A DNA stretch of 48,136 nt from Gemmatimonadales bacterium (lineage in GTDB: Bacteria > Gemmatimonadota > Gemmatimonadetes > Gemmatimonadales > JACORV01), in the NCBI GenBank assembly GCA_030697825.1, contig JAUYOW010000010.1, positions 1-48,136 of the forward strand, written 5' to 3'. Below are positions 17,372-25,086 of this stretch, piece by piece. Position numbers and translations under genes: made by a program. The notes beneath the pieces were generated by a model. The model saw only the letters and a list, made by a program, of their open reading frames with translations, was not told where the DNA came from and searched no databases. Within the stretch, counting starts at the first letter, position 1. Each line of letters starts with the position of its first letter.

Positions 17372-19414
17372 CTACCGAAAGATGCGTCGGATCCGGTCGC
17401 CCTGCACAACCTGGTCGAGGACGCCGTAGCCGTCGGTCAGGTGACCGAAGACGGAGTACCCGCCATCGAGGTGCGGCTGTGGGGAGTGAGTGAGGAAGTA
17501 CTGGGAGCTGCCGGTGTCGGGGCCGGACAGGGCCATCCCCACCGCTCCGCGGTCGTAGCGCCTGCGATTGATCTCGTCCCTGATCACGATACCGGAGCCG
17601 CCGCTGCCGTCGCCTCGAGAGTCGCCATCCTGGATCACGAAGTTCGGGACGACCCTGTGCCAGCGCCCGTTGTCGAAGAACCGCCGGTCCACCAGCCGCA
17701 GGAAGTTGTCCACCGTCAGCGGCGCGTCGTAGCCGAAGAGGGCCACGACGATGCTGCCCCGGTCCATCTCGATCGTCACCCTCATCGCCCCGCCACCCGA
17801 GCGCAGGATGTAGCGCCGGGCTATCTCGCGGTAATCCTCGACGCTCCTGCCGGTCTCGATGGGCAGGACGTCGCCCCAGTAGCGCGCGTGCGTCTCCTCG
17901 CCGAACCGCTCGGCGACGGCGCGCCGGACCAGGTAGTCGGCGCTGCGGGGCACCGACGCGAGGAAGCTCCGCTCGACCGCGGCGCGGCTCTCCGCCCCGC
18001 CCTGCGCCAGCTGCCAGAGCGCATTCACGGCGGCCAGGCGCGCATCGTTCAGCTCATCATGTTCCGCCGCCCGGTACGCGGTGACGAGGGCGGGAAGCGA
18101 CGCGAGGCTTGCCTCGCGGCCCAGGATGTCGGTCGCCGCGGAGCGCACCCCCACGTCCGGGTCGGTCAGCTTCGCGCGCGCCGCCACGGCCACCGCCGGG
18201 TCTCGCTGCTCGCCCCCCTGCCCCAGCGCGCCCAGCGCCGTCGCTACCACGCGCGGATCGGCATCGTTGAGGAGCTCGGTGAGCAGCGCGCGTGCGGCCG
18301 GCGTACCGACCGCACCGAGCATCTCGGCGAATGCCGCGCGGTTGCGCCAGTCCTGGTCGGAGCGCCAGGCTCTGCCGACCGAGAGCGCCGTCTCCGGGGC
18401 CGCCTGCGCCAGGCCGAGGAGGATGGCGCGCTTCAGCGCGAAATTGGGCGCCGGCCCGAACCGCTCCCGCAACACCGTGATGGCGCGCGAGCCGCCGAGG
18501 GTTCCCAGGGTCGCGGCCGCCTGAACGGGAACGTTGGGGTCGCGATCCACGAGCCGGCCGCCGGCCACGCTCGCCAGGCCCGAGTCGCGGAAGGTGGCGA
18601 GCGAACGCAGGGCGTTGATGCGCACCTGGCTGTTCTCGTCACCGACCAGCGCCCTCACGCGCCCGACGAAAACGTCGCGCGCCAAGCCGGCGGAATCCGC
18701 GATGGCGGCCGTCAGGCCGCGCGCGGCGTAGCTGCGCGTCAGCGGCTGGGAGTCGGTCGCCGCTTCGAGGAACGCCGCGGCGGCGGCGGGCAGGCGAAGC
18801 CGGGAGGCACTGTACGCGGCGTTCTGGCGAAAGGCGCCCCGGCTGGTCCTCACGTATTCGGCGAGCCGCGGGGCGATCGGGGAGTCGCGGCCCAAACGCC
18901 AGGCTTCGAGGAGCACGACCGCGGTGGCGCGATCGCCCGCGGGCCGGTCGGGGGGGTGACGCTGCAACAGACGCTCGAGCGCGCGAGTGGCGTCTTCGCC
19001 GCCGATCTTCGCCAGCGCGGTCACGACCTCGGCTTCGAAGTCGCCGCCCTCCACCGGGGCGAAGGCTTCCACGAGACGGGAGAGCGCCGGGACAGCAGCC
19101 GGGTCCCCCAACTCTCCCAGCGCGAAGGCTGCCTCGGCGCGGACGCCGGTGTCACGGTCCGCGAGCAGCGGGATCAGGATGGGCGTGGCGCCACGGTCGC
19201 CGATGCGGCCCAAGGCCATCGCCGCGCGGACTCGCACTACCGAGTCCGGGCTCTGGGCCGCGCGGCGAAGGGTGGCGGCGTCGAACTCGCGCCGGTCCTC
19301 GAGCGCGAGGATCTGGGCCAGATCGCCGACCGTGGTCTGGTCCTGCGCGAGCGCCGGCGCGGCGCACGCCACCCCGAGGAGGGCCATCACCATCAGAGAG
19401 TCGGCCCTACGCAT
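17372..19414 (-). CDS. HEAT-repeat protein with C-terminal cyclophilin domain
   Basis: A 680-residue exported protein. The signal sequence is at 1-24 (LLGVACAAPALAQ; either signal peptidase I or a lipobox-like LGVAC). About 480 residues of HEAT repeats (VRVRAAMALGRIGD, VRAEAAFALGELGD and so on) are followed by a cyclophilin-type prolyl isomerase domain: RWHRVVPNFVIQDGD (R, F and Q of the active site kept), GSSQYFLTHSPQPHLDGGYSVFG. A periplasmic folding factor with a scaffold is the likely role. Start ATG 19414 preferred over the GTG one codon earlier. It overlaps the thioesterase gene end and leads into the barrel gene. Confidence 0.9.
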   Translation of the reverse strand: MRRADSLMVMALLGVACAAPALAQDQTTVGDLAQILALEDRREFDAATLRRAAQSPDSVVRVRAAMALGRIGDRGATPILIPLLADRDTGVRAEAAFALGELGDPAAVPALSRLVEAFAPVEGGDFEAEVVTALAKIGGEDATRALERLLQRHPPDRPAGDRATAVVLLEAWRLGRDSPIAPRLAEYVRTSRGAFRQNAAYSASRLRLPAAAAAFLEAATDSQPLTRSYAARGLTAAIADSAGLARDVFVGRVRALVGDENSQVRINALRSLATFRDSGLASVAGGRLVDRDPNVPVQAAATLGTLGGSRAITVLRERFGPAPNFALKRAILLGLAQAAPETALSVGRAWRSDQDWRNRAAFAEMLGAVGTPAARALLTELLNDADPRVVATALGALGQGGEQRDPAVAVAARAKLTDPDVGVRSAATDILGREASLASLPALVTAYRAAEHDELNDARLAAVNALWQLAQGGAESRAAVERSFLASVPRSADYLVRRAVAERFGEETHARYWGDVLPIETGRSVEDYREIARRYILRSGGGAMRVTIEMDRGSIVVALFGYDAPLTVDNFLRLVDRRFFDNGRWHRVVPNFVIQDGDSRGDGSGGSGIVIRDEINRRRYDRGAVGMALSGPDTGSSQYFLTHSPQPHLDGGYSVFGHLTDGYGVLDQVVQGDRIRRIFR

Positions 19415-19835
19415 CACGCCCCAGAACTCCGCGCATCAGGATGAGCAGGTCGTCGGGGAGCCGCGTCGGACGGCCGGTCGGACCGATGGAAACGAGCGCC
19501 GTCATCGCGGTAGCGAGCAGCGCGCCGTCGTCGGCGCGCTCCATACGATACTCGAAGTTGACGCGGCGGGAACCGACATCGGTGACCCAGCTCGTGACTC
19601 GCACCAGGTCGTCGTACCTGGCCGGCTTGAGGAAGCGGAGGCTCACTTCGGCCACCGCCAGAAGGAAGCCTCGGTCCTCGAGATCCCGATACCTGACCCC
19701 GTGACGACGCAGATGTTCCGTACGGCCGATGTCGCACCAGTCGAGGTAGTGCGCGTGGTAGGCGAAGCCCATCCGGTCGGCTTCGCCGTAGCGCACCCGA
19801 ACTTCGACCGACGTGGAGAGGGCTGGTCCCGTCAC
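19407..19835 (-). CDS. YbgC/FadM-type hotdog acyl-CoA thioesterase
   Basis: A 142-residue single hotdog domain. Family signature: VRVRYGEADRMGFAYHAHYLDWCDIGRTE near residues 9-37, including the Asp/His region of the active site, then LRRHGVRYRDLEDRGF and RFLKPARYDDLVRV. It hydrolyses an acyl-CoA to acid plus CoA; chain specificity is unreadable. It starts with GTG overlapping the pduL stop (GTGA), so it is coupled to the BMC enzymes. It may act on the same acyl-CoA that PduL uses, or simply be the first gene of the downstream envelope set. Confidence 0.85.
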   Translation of the reverse strand: MTGPALSTSVEVRVRYGEADRMGFAYHAHYLDWCDIGRTEHLRRHGVRYRDLEDRGFLLAVAEVSLRFLKPARYDDLVRVTSWVTDVGSRRVNFEYRMERADDGALLATAMTALVSIGPTGRPTRLPDDLLILMRGVLGRDA

Positions 19836-20896
19836 CTCTCGTCGCGCCAGATGCCGAGGGCCTTGGCGCGGTCGCGGGCCGCGGGCGTGACGAGATAGGG
19901 CCCGCCCGCCGACAGCGTGTCGCCGCGCGCCGAGATCCGCGCGACGTCGCGCTCGGTGAGGAGCGGCCGCTTCCTTCCGGCCGGCGCGCCGCGCGAGGTG
20001 GCCACGATCACCGCCGAGTCCCCCGTCTGCACCTGTGCCGCGTTGGCCTCGTCCAGGTCCAGGTGCAGCTCCGTGGCGTGGTCGGGACCCATGCGCACCA
20101 GGACGTCGTGCAGCGTGACGCGCCGGCCCGCAGGCCCACATTCCATGGCGACCCGGTCGCCGTCGGCCACTCCCAGAGTCTTGGCGTCGGCCGGCGCGGC
20201 GTGCAGATGCCGCTGCGCGACGATCACGCCGCTCGCCAGCATCACCTTGCCCGCCGGCCCCTCGAGCGTGACGCCGCCGCCCGAGTTCTCGAGCTTGCCG
20301 CTCTGCCGGACCGGCGCGGTGACACCGAGGACGTGCCCGTCCGCGGTGGAGATCTCCAGCTGCGTGGCGCCGCGCGCCGGCCCCACGATGCGCACACCCT
20401 CGATCTTCCCTTTCGGGCCCACCACGGCGACGACTTCGGCCGCGGCGTACTGCCCCGGCTGCGAGATGGGCCGCTGGACCATGGGCGCCCTGCCCTTGCC
20501 GAACAGCGCCTCGAAATCGCGGGGCGAGACGTGGAGGTGGCGGTTCGACACGCCGATCTTCACCTCGCGGCGGGTGCGCTGCGTGGAGGCGCGGTCTGCG
20601 CCGGCCTCCGAGCCAGAGGGCAGCGGTGAAGGACCGCGCGCGGCCGCCGCCTGACGGGCCGCCGTCACCATCGCGGGGTACTCGGGCCGGTGACGCGAGG
20701 TCCCCGCGGGCCGGCGCACCGGCGCCACGTCGGGCAGCGTCTGCGCCGCGCCCGACCAGGCGGGCAACATCCCGGGGGTGGGGTCGCCCGGCGGCTCGGG
20801 ACGGGTCGGCGTCGGCAGCCACGTGCCGCCCGCGCCCTTCTCGGCGAGCCTCGTCGCTACCAACTCGACCAGTTTGGCGACTTCGTCTTTCGTCAT
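19832..20896 (-). CDS. pduL: phosphate propanoyl/acyltransferase PduL with long N-terminal encapsulation extension
   Basis: A 354-residue protein, about 140 longer than a typical PduL. Residues 1-20 ([20 protein letters not shown]) form an amphipathic helix of the encapsulation-peptide type. A Pro/Ala-rich linker runs to about 110. The PduL domain follows with both metal-binding HLH motifs (NRHLHVSPRD at 119-127 and QRHLHAAPADA at 229-239). It converts acyl-CoA plus phosphate to acyl-phosphate plus CoA, recycling CoA inside the microcompartment. Start ATG 20896 overlaps the aldehyde dehydrogenase stop by 4 nt (ATGA). Confidence 0.92.
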   Translation of the reverse strand: MTKDEVAKLVELVATRLAEKGAGGTWLPTPTRPEPPGDPTPGMLPAWSGAAQTLPDVAPVRRPAGTSRHRPEYPAMVTAARQAAAARGPSPLPSGSEAGADRASTQRTRREVKIGVSNRHLHVSPRDFEALFGKGRAPMVQRPISQPGQYAAAEVVAVVGPKGKIEGVRIVGPARGATQLEISTADGHVLGVTAPVRQSGKLENSGGGVTLEGPAGKVMLASGVIVAQRHLHAAPADAKTLGVADGDRVAMECGPAGRRVTLHDVLVRMGPDHATELHLDLDEANAAQVQTGDSAVIVATSRGAPAGRKRPLLTERDVARISARGDTLSAGGPYLVTPAARDRAKALGIWRDER

Positions 20897-22419
20897 CCTC
20901 GACCTCTCGATGCGCGATGCTTGGCGAGGAAATCGTCCACCATGACATGGACCTCGGCCGGCGTAAAGGAAGAGGGAGCGGGGAGCGGGGAGCGGTTCCT
21001 TTCGGGCGCACCGACGTCTTGAATCACACCAACGGTACCGCTCCCCGCTCCCCACTCCCCCGGCGCCTTGTACTCCCGAATCTCATACGCCAACCGCTTG
21101 ATGTTGATCAGATGCAGCGGCCCGATGTTGTCCGAAGTGCTGCTGCCCGCCCACGTGCCGGGGCCCAGCGTCATCGCCGGGACGAGGCCGGTCGTGTAAC
21201 CCACTGCGCCCATCGCCGCCATCGTGTTCACCAGGATGCGGAACGCCGGCTTCTCCTCGAAGAACCGCTGGATCACCGGCTCGTCGCGCGAGTGGATGGC
21301 GAGCGAATGGCCGAGCCCGCCGAACTCGAGCAGCTGGATGCTGCGCTCGCAGCAGCGCTCCCAGCCGTCCTCGACGTAGTACCCCAACACCGGCGACAGC
21401 TTCTCGCGCGAGAAGAACTCCTTCGGCCCGACCTCCGTGCACTCGACCACGAGCACCCGCGTATCCGCCGGGACCGTGATGCCCGCCCGCCCCGCGATCA
21501 CCGTCGCTGCCAGCCCGACGATCTCGGCGCTCACGCCACCGGTGCGCGAGTCCTGCATGGCGCGCTGGAGCCTGGCGCGGTCGTCGCCGGTCACGAACAC
21601 GGCGCCGTTCTTCGGCAGCTCGGCCCGCACCTCTGCGTCCACCGGCGCGTCACACACGATGGAGTTCTCGGCCGAGCAGAGGAGGCCGTGGTCGAAGCAC
21701 TTGCCGTTGACGATGTCGCGCACCGCCTTCGGCACGTCGGCGGTGCGCTCGATGATCGCGGGCACGTTCCCGGGACCCACGCCATAGGCCGGCTTGCCCG
21801 AGCTGTAGGCCGCCCGCACCATCGGGTACCCACCGGTCGCGAGGATCATCGCGGTGCGCTTCTGGCGCATCAGCTCCTGCGTCCCCTCGAGCGTCGGGAT
21901 CGTCATCGAGAGGACGAGGTCTTTCGGGGCCCCCGCTCCCACCGCGGCGTCGTGCATGATGCGTGCCGCCTCGTTGATGCACTTCACCGCCCTCGGGTGC
22001 GGCGACATCACGATGGCGTTGCGGCCCTTCACGCTGATCAGCGCCTTGTAGATGGCGGTGGAGGTCGGGTTGGTGGTGGGGATGAGCGCCGCGACGACGC
22101 CCATCGGTACGGCCATCTCCTTCACCTTGAGCTCGGGGATCTCGCGGATCACGCCTACCGTCTTGAGCGGCCGGATGTACTTGAGGACGTCATCGGCGCC
22201 GAACTTGTTCTTGAGGACCTTGTCCTCGTAGCGCCCCATGCCCGTCTCGTCCACGGCCAGGCGCGCCAGCGGCTCGGCGGAGGCGGAGGCCGCGCGGGCC
22301 ATCGCTTCTACGACGCGGTCGGTCTCTTCCTGGGTGGCGTGCGCGAAGGCCTGCTGCGCGGCGTGGGCCCGCTCCACCAGGTCCCGGGCTTCCTGGACCG
22401 ACGCGAGGTCCTTGTCCAC
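20893..22419 (-). CDS. CoA-acylating aldehyde dehydrogenase of a bacterial microcompartment
   Basis: A 508-residue protein of the AdhE/EutE/PduP-type acylating branch: [36 protein letters not shown], and catalytic Cys248 in [11 protein letters not shown]. It oxidises an aldehyde to acyl-CoA with NAD and CoA. Residues 483-508 ([20 protein letters not shown]) form a C-terminal encapsulation peptide. Residues about 454-482, the linker before it, are encoded by a palindromic dispersed repeat (20974-21061). Start is GTG 22419, 19 nt after the preceding shell gene. The substrate aldehyde is not indicated, as no signature enzyme is present. Confidence 0.92.
   Translation of the reverse strand: MDKDLASVQEARDLVERAHAAQQAFAHATQEETDRVVEAMARAASASAEPLARLAVDETGMGRYEDKVLKNKFGADDVLKYIRPLKTVGVIREIPELKVKEMAVPMGVVAALIPTTNPTSTAIYKALISVKGRNAIVMSPHPRAVKCINEAARIMHDAAVGAGAPKDLVLSMTIPTLEGTQELMRQKRTAMILATGGYPMVRAAYSSGKPAYGVGPGNVPAIIERTADVPKAVRDIVNGKCFDHGLLCSAENSIVCDAPVDAEVRAELPKNGAVFVTGDDRARLQRAMQDSRTGGVSAEIVGLAATVIAGRAGITVPADTRVLVVECTEVGPKEFFSREKLSPVLGYYVEDGWERCCERSIQLLEFGGLGHSLAIHSRDEPVIQRFFEEKPAFRILVNTMAAMGAVGYTTGLVPAMTLGPGTWAGSSTSDNIGPLHLINIKRLAYEIREYKAPGEWGAGSGTVGVIQDVGAPERNRSPLPAPSSFTPAEVHVMVDDFLAKHRASRGRG
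20974..21061. repeat. palindromic dispersed repeat, copy 1 (inside the aldehyde dehydrogenase gene)
   Basis: The left arm GGGAGCGGGGAGCGGG... (20974-20999) and an inverted right arm (21034-21061) flank a loop containing GCGCACCGACG. A related copy lies at 45425-45492 with the same arm unit GGGAGC and a loop containing GCGCACCG. Here it keeps the reading frame and adds about 29 residues to the enzyme. Confidence 0.85.
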
Positions 22420-22437
22420 GGTACCGGGCCGCGCTCG

Positions 22438-22899
22438 CTAGGTGGAGTGGCCGAGGGCGCGGAAGTGCGCGAGCAGCTCTTCGCGGTTGGCGATGGAGAG
22501 CTCGCGCCCCTTGAGCGGGAAGTCGGGCATCTGGCGGGCGCGATGGCGGAGATCCACGACCTTCATCTCAGCGAGCGGGACATCGCCTCTCGCGGGATTG
22601 CCGGCGCTGCCCTCCTCGGCGGCGTCGGACATGAGCTCGAGGCCCGGATACGGACGCGGGATGACGTGCACGGACACCAACTGGCCCACCTTGCTGGCAG
22701 CGGCCGCGCCGGCGTCCACCGCCGCTTTCACGGAGGCGACGTCGCCGGAGAAAAGGACGGTGATAAGGGCGGGATCGGTCCTCTCGGTACCCAGCAGCTT
22801 GACCGGCGCCGCCTTCACGCCCGCGTCAGCCGCTTCGATCGCCCCCACCAGCCCCCTGGTCTCGATCAGGCCGAGGGCCTGTTCGGTCCAGGACGACAT
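22438..22899 (-). CDS. BMC-H shell protein with C-terminal extension and unusual pore loop
   Basis: A 153-residue protein. The BMC domain (Pfam BMC, residues about 5-90) starts [24 protein letters not shown] and includes the [14 protein letters not shown] edge strand. The pore-loop position reads TERTDPALITV rather than the usual KxGSGxVTV, so the central pore should differ. A 60-residue extension follows, ending MPDFPLKGRELSIANREELLAHFRAL, a helical motif seen on some shell proteins. It lies 10 nt downstream of the first shell gene. Forms hexamers in the shell facet. Confidence 0.9.
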   Translation of the reverse strand: MSSWTEQALGLIETRGLVGAIEAADAGVKAAPVKLLGTERTDPALITVLFSGDVASVKAAVDAGAAAASKVGQLVSVHVIPRPYPGLELMSDAAEEGSAGNPARGDVPLAEMKVVDLRHRARQMPDFPLKGRELSIANREELLAHFRALGHST

Positions 22900-22909
22900 G
22901 CCCGGGCTC

Positions 22910-23188
22910 CTACACGCCCTTCGGGAGGATGAGCTCGATGTCCGCGTGAGGCCGCGGGATGACGTGGACCGACACCAGCTCGCCGACGCGCTCGGCGGCC
23001 GCGGCACCGGCGTCCGTGGCGGCCTTCACCGCGCCCACGTCGCCGCGCACCATGACGGTGACGTAACCGCCGCCCACCTTCTCCTTGCCGACGAGCTTCA
23101 CGTTCGCGGCCTTGACCATGGCGTCCGCGGCCTCGATCGCGCCGACGAGGCCCTTGGTTTCGATCATGCCGAGCGCTTCAAGTGGCAT
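22910..23188 (-). CDS. BMC-H hexameric shell protein (PduA/EutM/CcmK type)
   Basis: A 92-residue single BMC domain: [31 protein letters not shown], pore loop [29 protein letters not shown] and [14 protein letters not shown]. This is the canonical major shell hexamer. Start ATG 23188 has GGAGGA 4 nt upstream, the strongest ribosome site of the operon, matching a high-copy shell component. First gene of the operon, behind the promoter at 23229-23257. Confidence 0.97.
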   Translation of the reverse strand: MPLEALGMIETKGLVGAIEAADAMVKAANVKLVGKEKVGGGYVTVMVRGDVGAVKAATDAGAAAAERVGELVSVHVIPRPHADIELILPKGV

Positions 23189-23200
23189 GGCTCCTCCGAA

Positions 23201-23231
23201 TGTGGCACGCTGGGAAAAACTCCGTGCCACA
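23201..23231. promoter_or_regulatory. inverted repeat, candidate operator of the BMC operon
   Basis: TGTGGCACG (23201-23209) and CGTGCCACA (23223-23231) are perfect 9-bp arms with a 13-nt centre. The right arm overlaps the predicted -10 box and the repeat covers the transcription start. It could be a repressor operator or a 5'-UTR hairpin. No regulator gene is adjacent. Confidence 0.5.
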
Positions 23232-23257
23232 GTACGTGCTCCCGCCTCAAAAGTCAA
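23229..23257 (-). promoter_or_regulatory. predicted promoter of the BMC operon
   Basis: Minus-strand -35 TTGACT (23257 to 23252), a 17-nt spacer and -10 TACTGT (23234 to 23229), about 41 nt upstream of the first shell gene start. The spacing is ideal, while the -10 keeps the T, A and final T positions. The region is shared with the divergent hydrolase gene at 23307. Confidence 0.55.
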
Positions 23258-23306
23258 TAGAAACCAAGCGCTTGCGCCACTCCCCCCGGGGGAGCATTAT
23301 GGGCGC

Positions 23307-24047
23307 GTGAGCGGCGAACGCGTGGTTGTGGTGGGCGATGCGCACCTGGGGTCGGCCAACATCCGGGACGAGGAAGCGTTCCACGAGCTCCTCGACGCCG
23401 TGCCCTCGCTCGGCGACCGGCTGCTCGTCATGGGAGACCTCTTCGACTTCTGGTTCGAGTACCGGGCCGTTATCCCCCGCCGTCCCTTCAAGACCCTCAC
23501 CAAGCTGGCCGTCCTGGCCGAGAAGGGGGTGCGGGTGGAGATGTTCGGGGGGAACCATGACCGCTGGGGAGGGACGTTTTGGGGGGAGGACCTCAAGATC
23601 CCGTTCCACGCCGAAGGCACGGACCTGGTGATCGCCGGCCGGACGGCCCACGTGGCCCACGGCGACGGGCTGGCCGAGCAGACTCTGGGGGGGAAGCTGC
23701 TCCACTGGATCACCCGGAGCCGGTTCACGATCGGCGCCTTCAAAGCGCTGCACCCCGACTTCGGCTTCAAGCTCGCCGACCGGCTCTCCGGCGGCCTGGC
23801 GGAGGGCAACAAGTCGCCCGAGGCGATTGACGCGGCGGCGGCAGCTCAGGAGACCTGGGCCCGCGCGCTGATGGACAGCCGCCCCGACCTGGGATTGGTC
23901 GTTCTCGCCCACACGCACCGGCAGCGGCTGCTGGAGGTGGCGCCGGGTAGGTTCTATCTCAACGCCGGCCAGTGGATGGTGGATCGCGCGTACGCCGTGG
24001 TCGGGCCGGAGACCATTACCCCGCTGCGCTGGCCCGCGCGCCCGTAG
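23307..24047 (+). CDS. LpxH-like UDP-2,3-diacylglucosamine hydrolase / metallophosphoesterase
   Basis: A 246-residue calcineurin-type phosphoesterase with the full metal set: VGDAHLGSANI (D/H), GDLFDFWFEYRAV, GGNHDRWGG (GNHD), HGDGLAEQ and AHTHRQRL (GHxH). The DFWFEY segment is typical of LpxH and relatives, which remove UMP from UDP-diacylglucosamine in lipid A synthesis. Start GTG 23307; an ATG 8 nt earlier is out of frame. A 48-bp piece of this gene (23810-23857) is repeated at 28027-28074. Confidence 0.82.
   Translation: MSGERVVVVGDAHLGSANIRDEEAFHELLDAVPSLGDRLLVMGDLFDFWFEYRAVIPRRPFKTLTKLAVLAEKGVRVEMFGGNHDRWGGTFWGEDLKIPFHAEGTDLVIAGRTAHVAHGDGLAEQTLGGKLLHWITRSRFTIGAFKALHPDFGFKLADRLSGGLAEGNKSPEAIDAAAAAQETWARALMDSRPDLGLVVLAHTHRQRLLEVAPGRFYLNAGQWMVDRAYAVVGPETITPLRWPARP
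23810..23857 (+). repeat. 48-bp direct repeat, left copy (within the LpxH-like gene)
   Basis: It matches 28027-28074 with 2 mismatches in 48 positions. Here it encodes KSPEAIDAAAAAQET in frame, so this copy is the original. Together the copies bracket the TRAP transporter operon. Confidence 0.9.
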
Positions 24048-24132
24048 TGGAGTTGACCCGCCGGTCTCAAGTGATCCCTGCACTATTCGCGGCGTACGGG
24101 CATTGTTGAGGTCGTTCTGAGGAGGTTGCCAT

Positions 24133-25086
24133 ATGGGGCAGGGTTCGGGTCCTTCTCATCGGTTGACGCTGGCGCTGCTGGCCGTGATGAGTTCGTTGCT
24201 CACCGCGGGATGCTCGCTCAACCGAATCGCCATCAACAAGCTGGGGAACGCCCTGGCCGAGTCCGGCACCACCTTCGCCTCCGACGACGATCCCGAGTTG
24301 GTGGGCGAGGCGATCCCGTTCAGCCTCAAGCTCATCGAGAGCCTTCTGGCTTCGGCGCCCGATCATCGGGGTCTACTGTTCGCCGCTGCCAGTGGCTTCA
24401 CGAAGTACTCCTACGCGTACGTGCAGCAGGAGGCCGAGCAGCTGGAGGACCAGGACGTCGCGCGGGCCGCGGCCGCGCGCGCGCGCGCCCGACGGCTGTA
24501 CCTGCGGGCGAGGGACTACGGCCTGCGCGGGCTGGAAACGCGCCACGCCCGCTTCGGGGAGAGACTCCGGGCCGATCCGGGCGCCGCGGTTCGCGCGGCC
24601 ACCGCCCAGGACGTGCCCCTGCTCTACTGGACGGCGGCCGCGTGGGGGGCGGCGATCGCGATATCGAAGGACGACCCCGAGCTGGTCGCCGATCAGCCGC
24701 TGGTCGAGGCGTTGATCGACCGCGCCCTCGAGCTGGACGAGCGGTTTGACGACGGCGCGATCCATGGCTTCCTGATCAGCTACGAGCTGGCGCGCCAAGG
24801 CGCCCGCGGCGACCCCAACGAGCGCGCCCGGGCGCACTTCGACCGGGCGGTGAGTCTTACCGACGGGCGACTGGCCTCGCCGTTCGTCGCTCTGGCGGAA
24901 GGCGTGAGCGTGAGCCGGCAGGATCGCCGTGAGTTCGAGTCCCTGCTGCGGCGGGCGCTCGCCATCGATCCGGACGCCAGGCCTGAGTGGCGACTCGCCA
25001 ACCTGATCATGCAACGCCGCGCGCGCTGGTTGCTGTCGCGGGTGGACCAGCTGTTCCTCGACGAGGTTCCCGGAGGCACCCGATGA
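24133..25086 (+). CDS. TatT-family TRAP transporter accessory lipoprotein
   Basis: A 317-residue protein. GGAGG 7 nt upstream of ATG 24133. The lipoprotein signal ends in LLTAGC, then SLNRIAINKLGNALAESGTTFASDDDPELVGEAIPFSLKLIESLL, the family start, followed by helical TPR-like repeats. TatT proteins form periplasmic trimers that bind the DctP component and sit in TRAP operons for hydrophobic ligands. The stop overlaps the start of the DctP gene (ATGA). Confidence 0.88.
   Translation: MGQGSGPSHRLTLALLAVMSSLLTAGCSLNRIAINKLGNALAESGTTFASDDDPELVGEAIPFSLKLIESLLASAPDHRGLLFAAASGFTKYSYAYVQQEAEQLEDQDVARAAAARARARRLYLRARDYGLRGLETRHARFGERLRADPGAAVRAATAQDVPLLYWTAAAWGAAIAISKDDPELVADQPLVEALIDRALELDERFDDGAIHGFLISYELARQGARGDPNERARAHFDRAVSLTDGRLASPFVALAEGVSVSRQDRREFESLLRRALAIDPDARPEWRLANLIMQRRARWLLSRVDQLFLDEVPGGTR

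Noticed and set aside
17273-19444. 723-codon plus-strand frame
   Set aside because: Antisense shadow of the HEAT-cyclophilin gene in GC-rich DNA; composition is Arg/Gly/Ala-rich with no motif.
19836-21011. N-terminal part of a 534-codon frame ending in the thioesterase
   Set aside because: This part is an out-of-frame reading of pduL; the true thioesterase starts at GTG 19835.
20626-22932. 768-codon plus-strand frame
   Set aside because: Antisense to the aldehyde dehydrogenase and PduL genes, which have clear family motifs.
22910-23257. Longer start for the first BMC shell protein
   Set aside because: The extra 23 residues cover the promoter and operator; the ATG at 23188 has a strong GGAGGA site.
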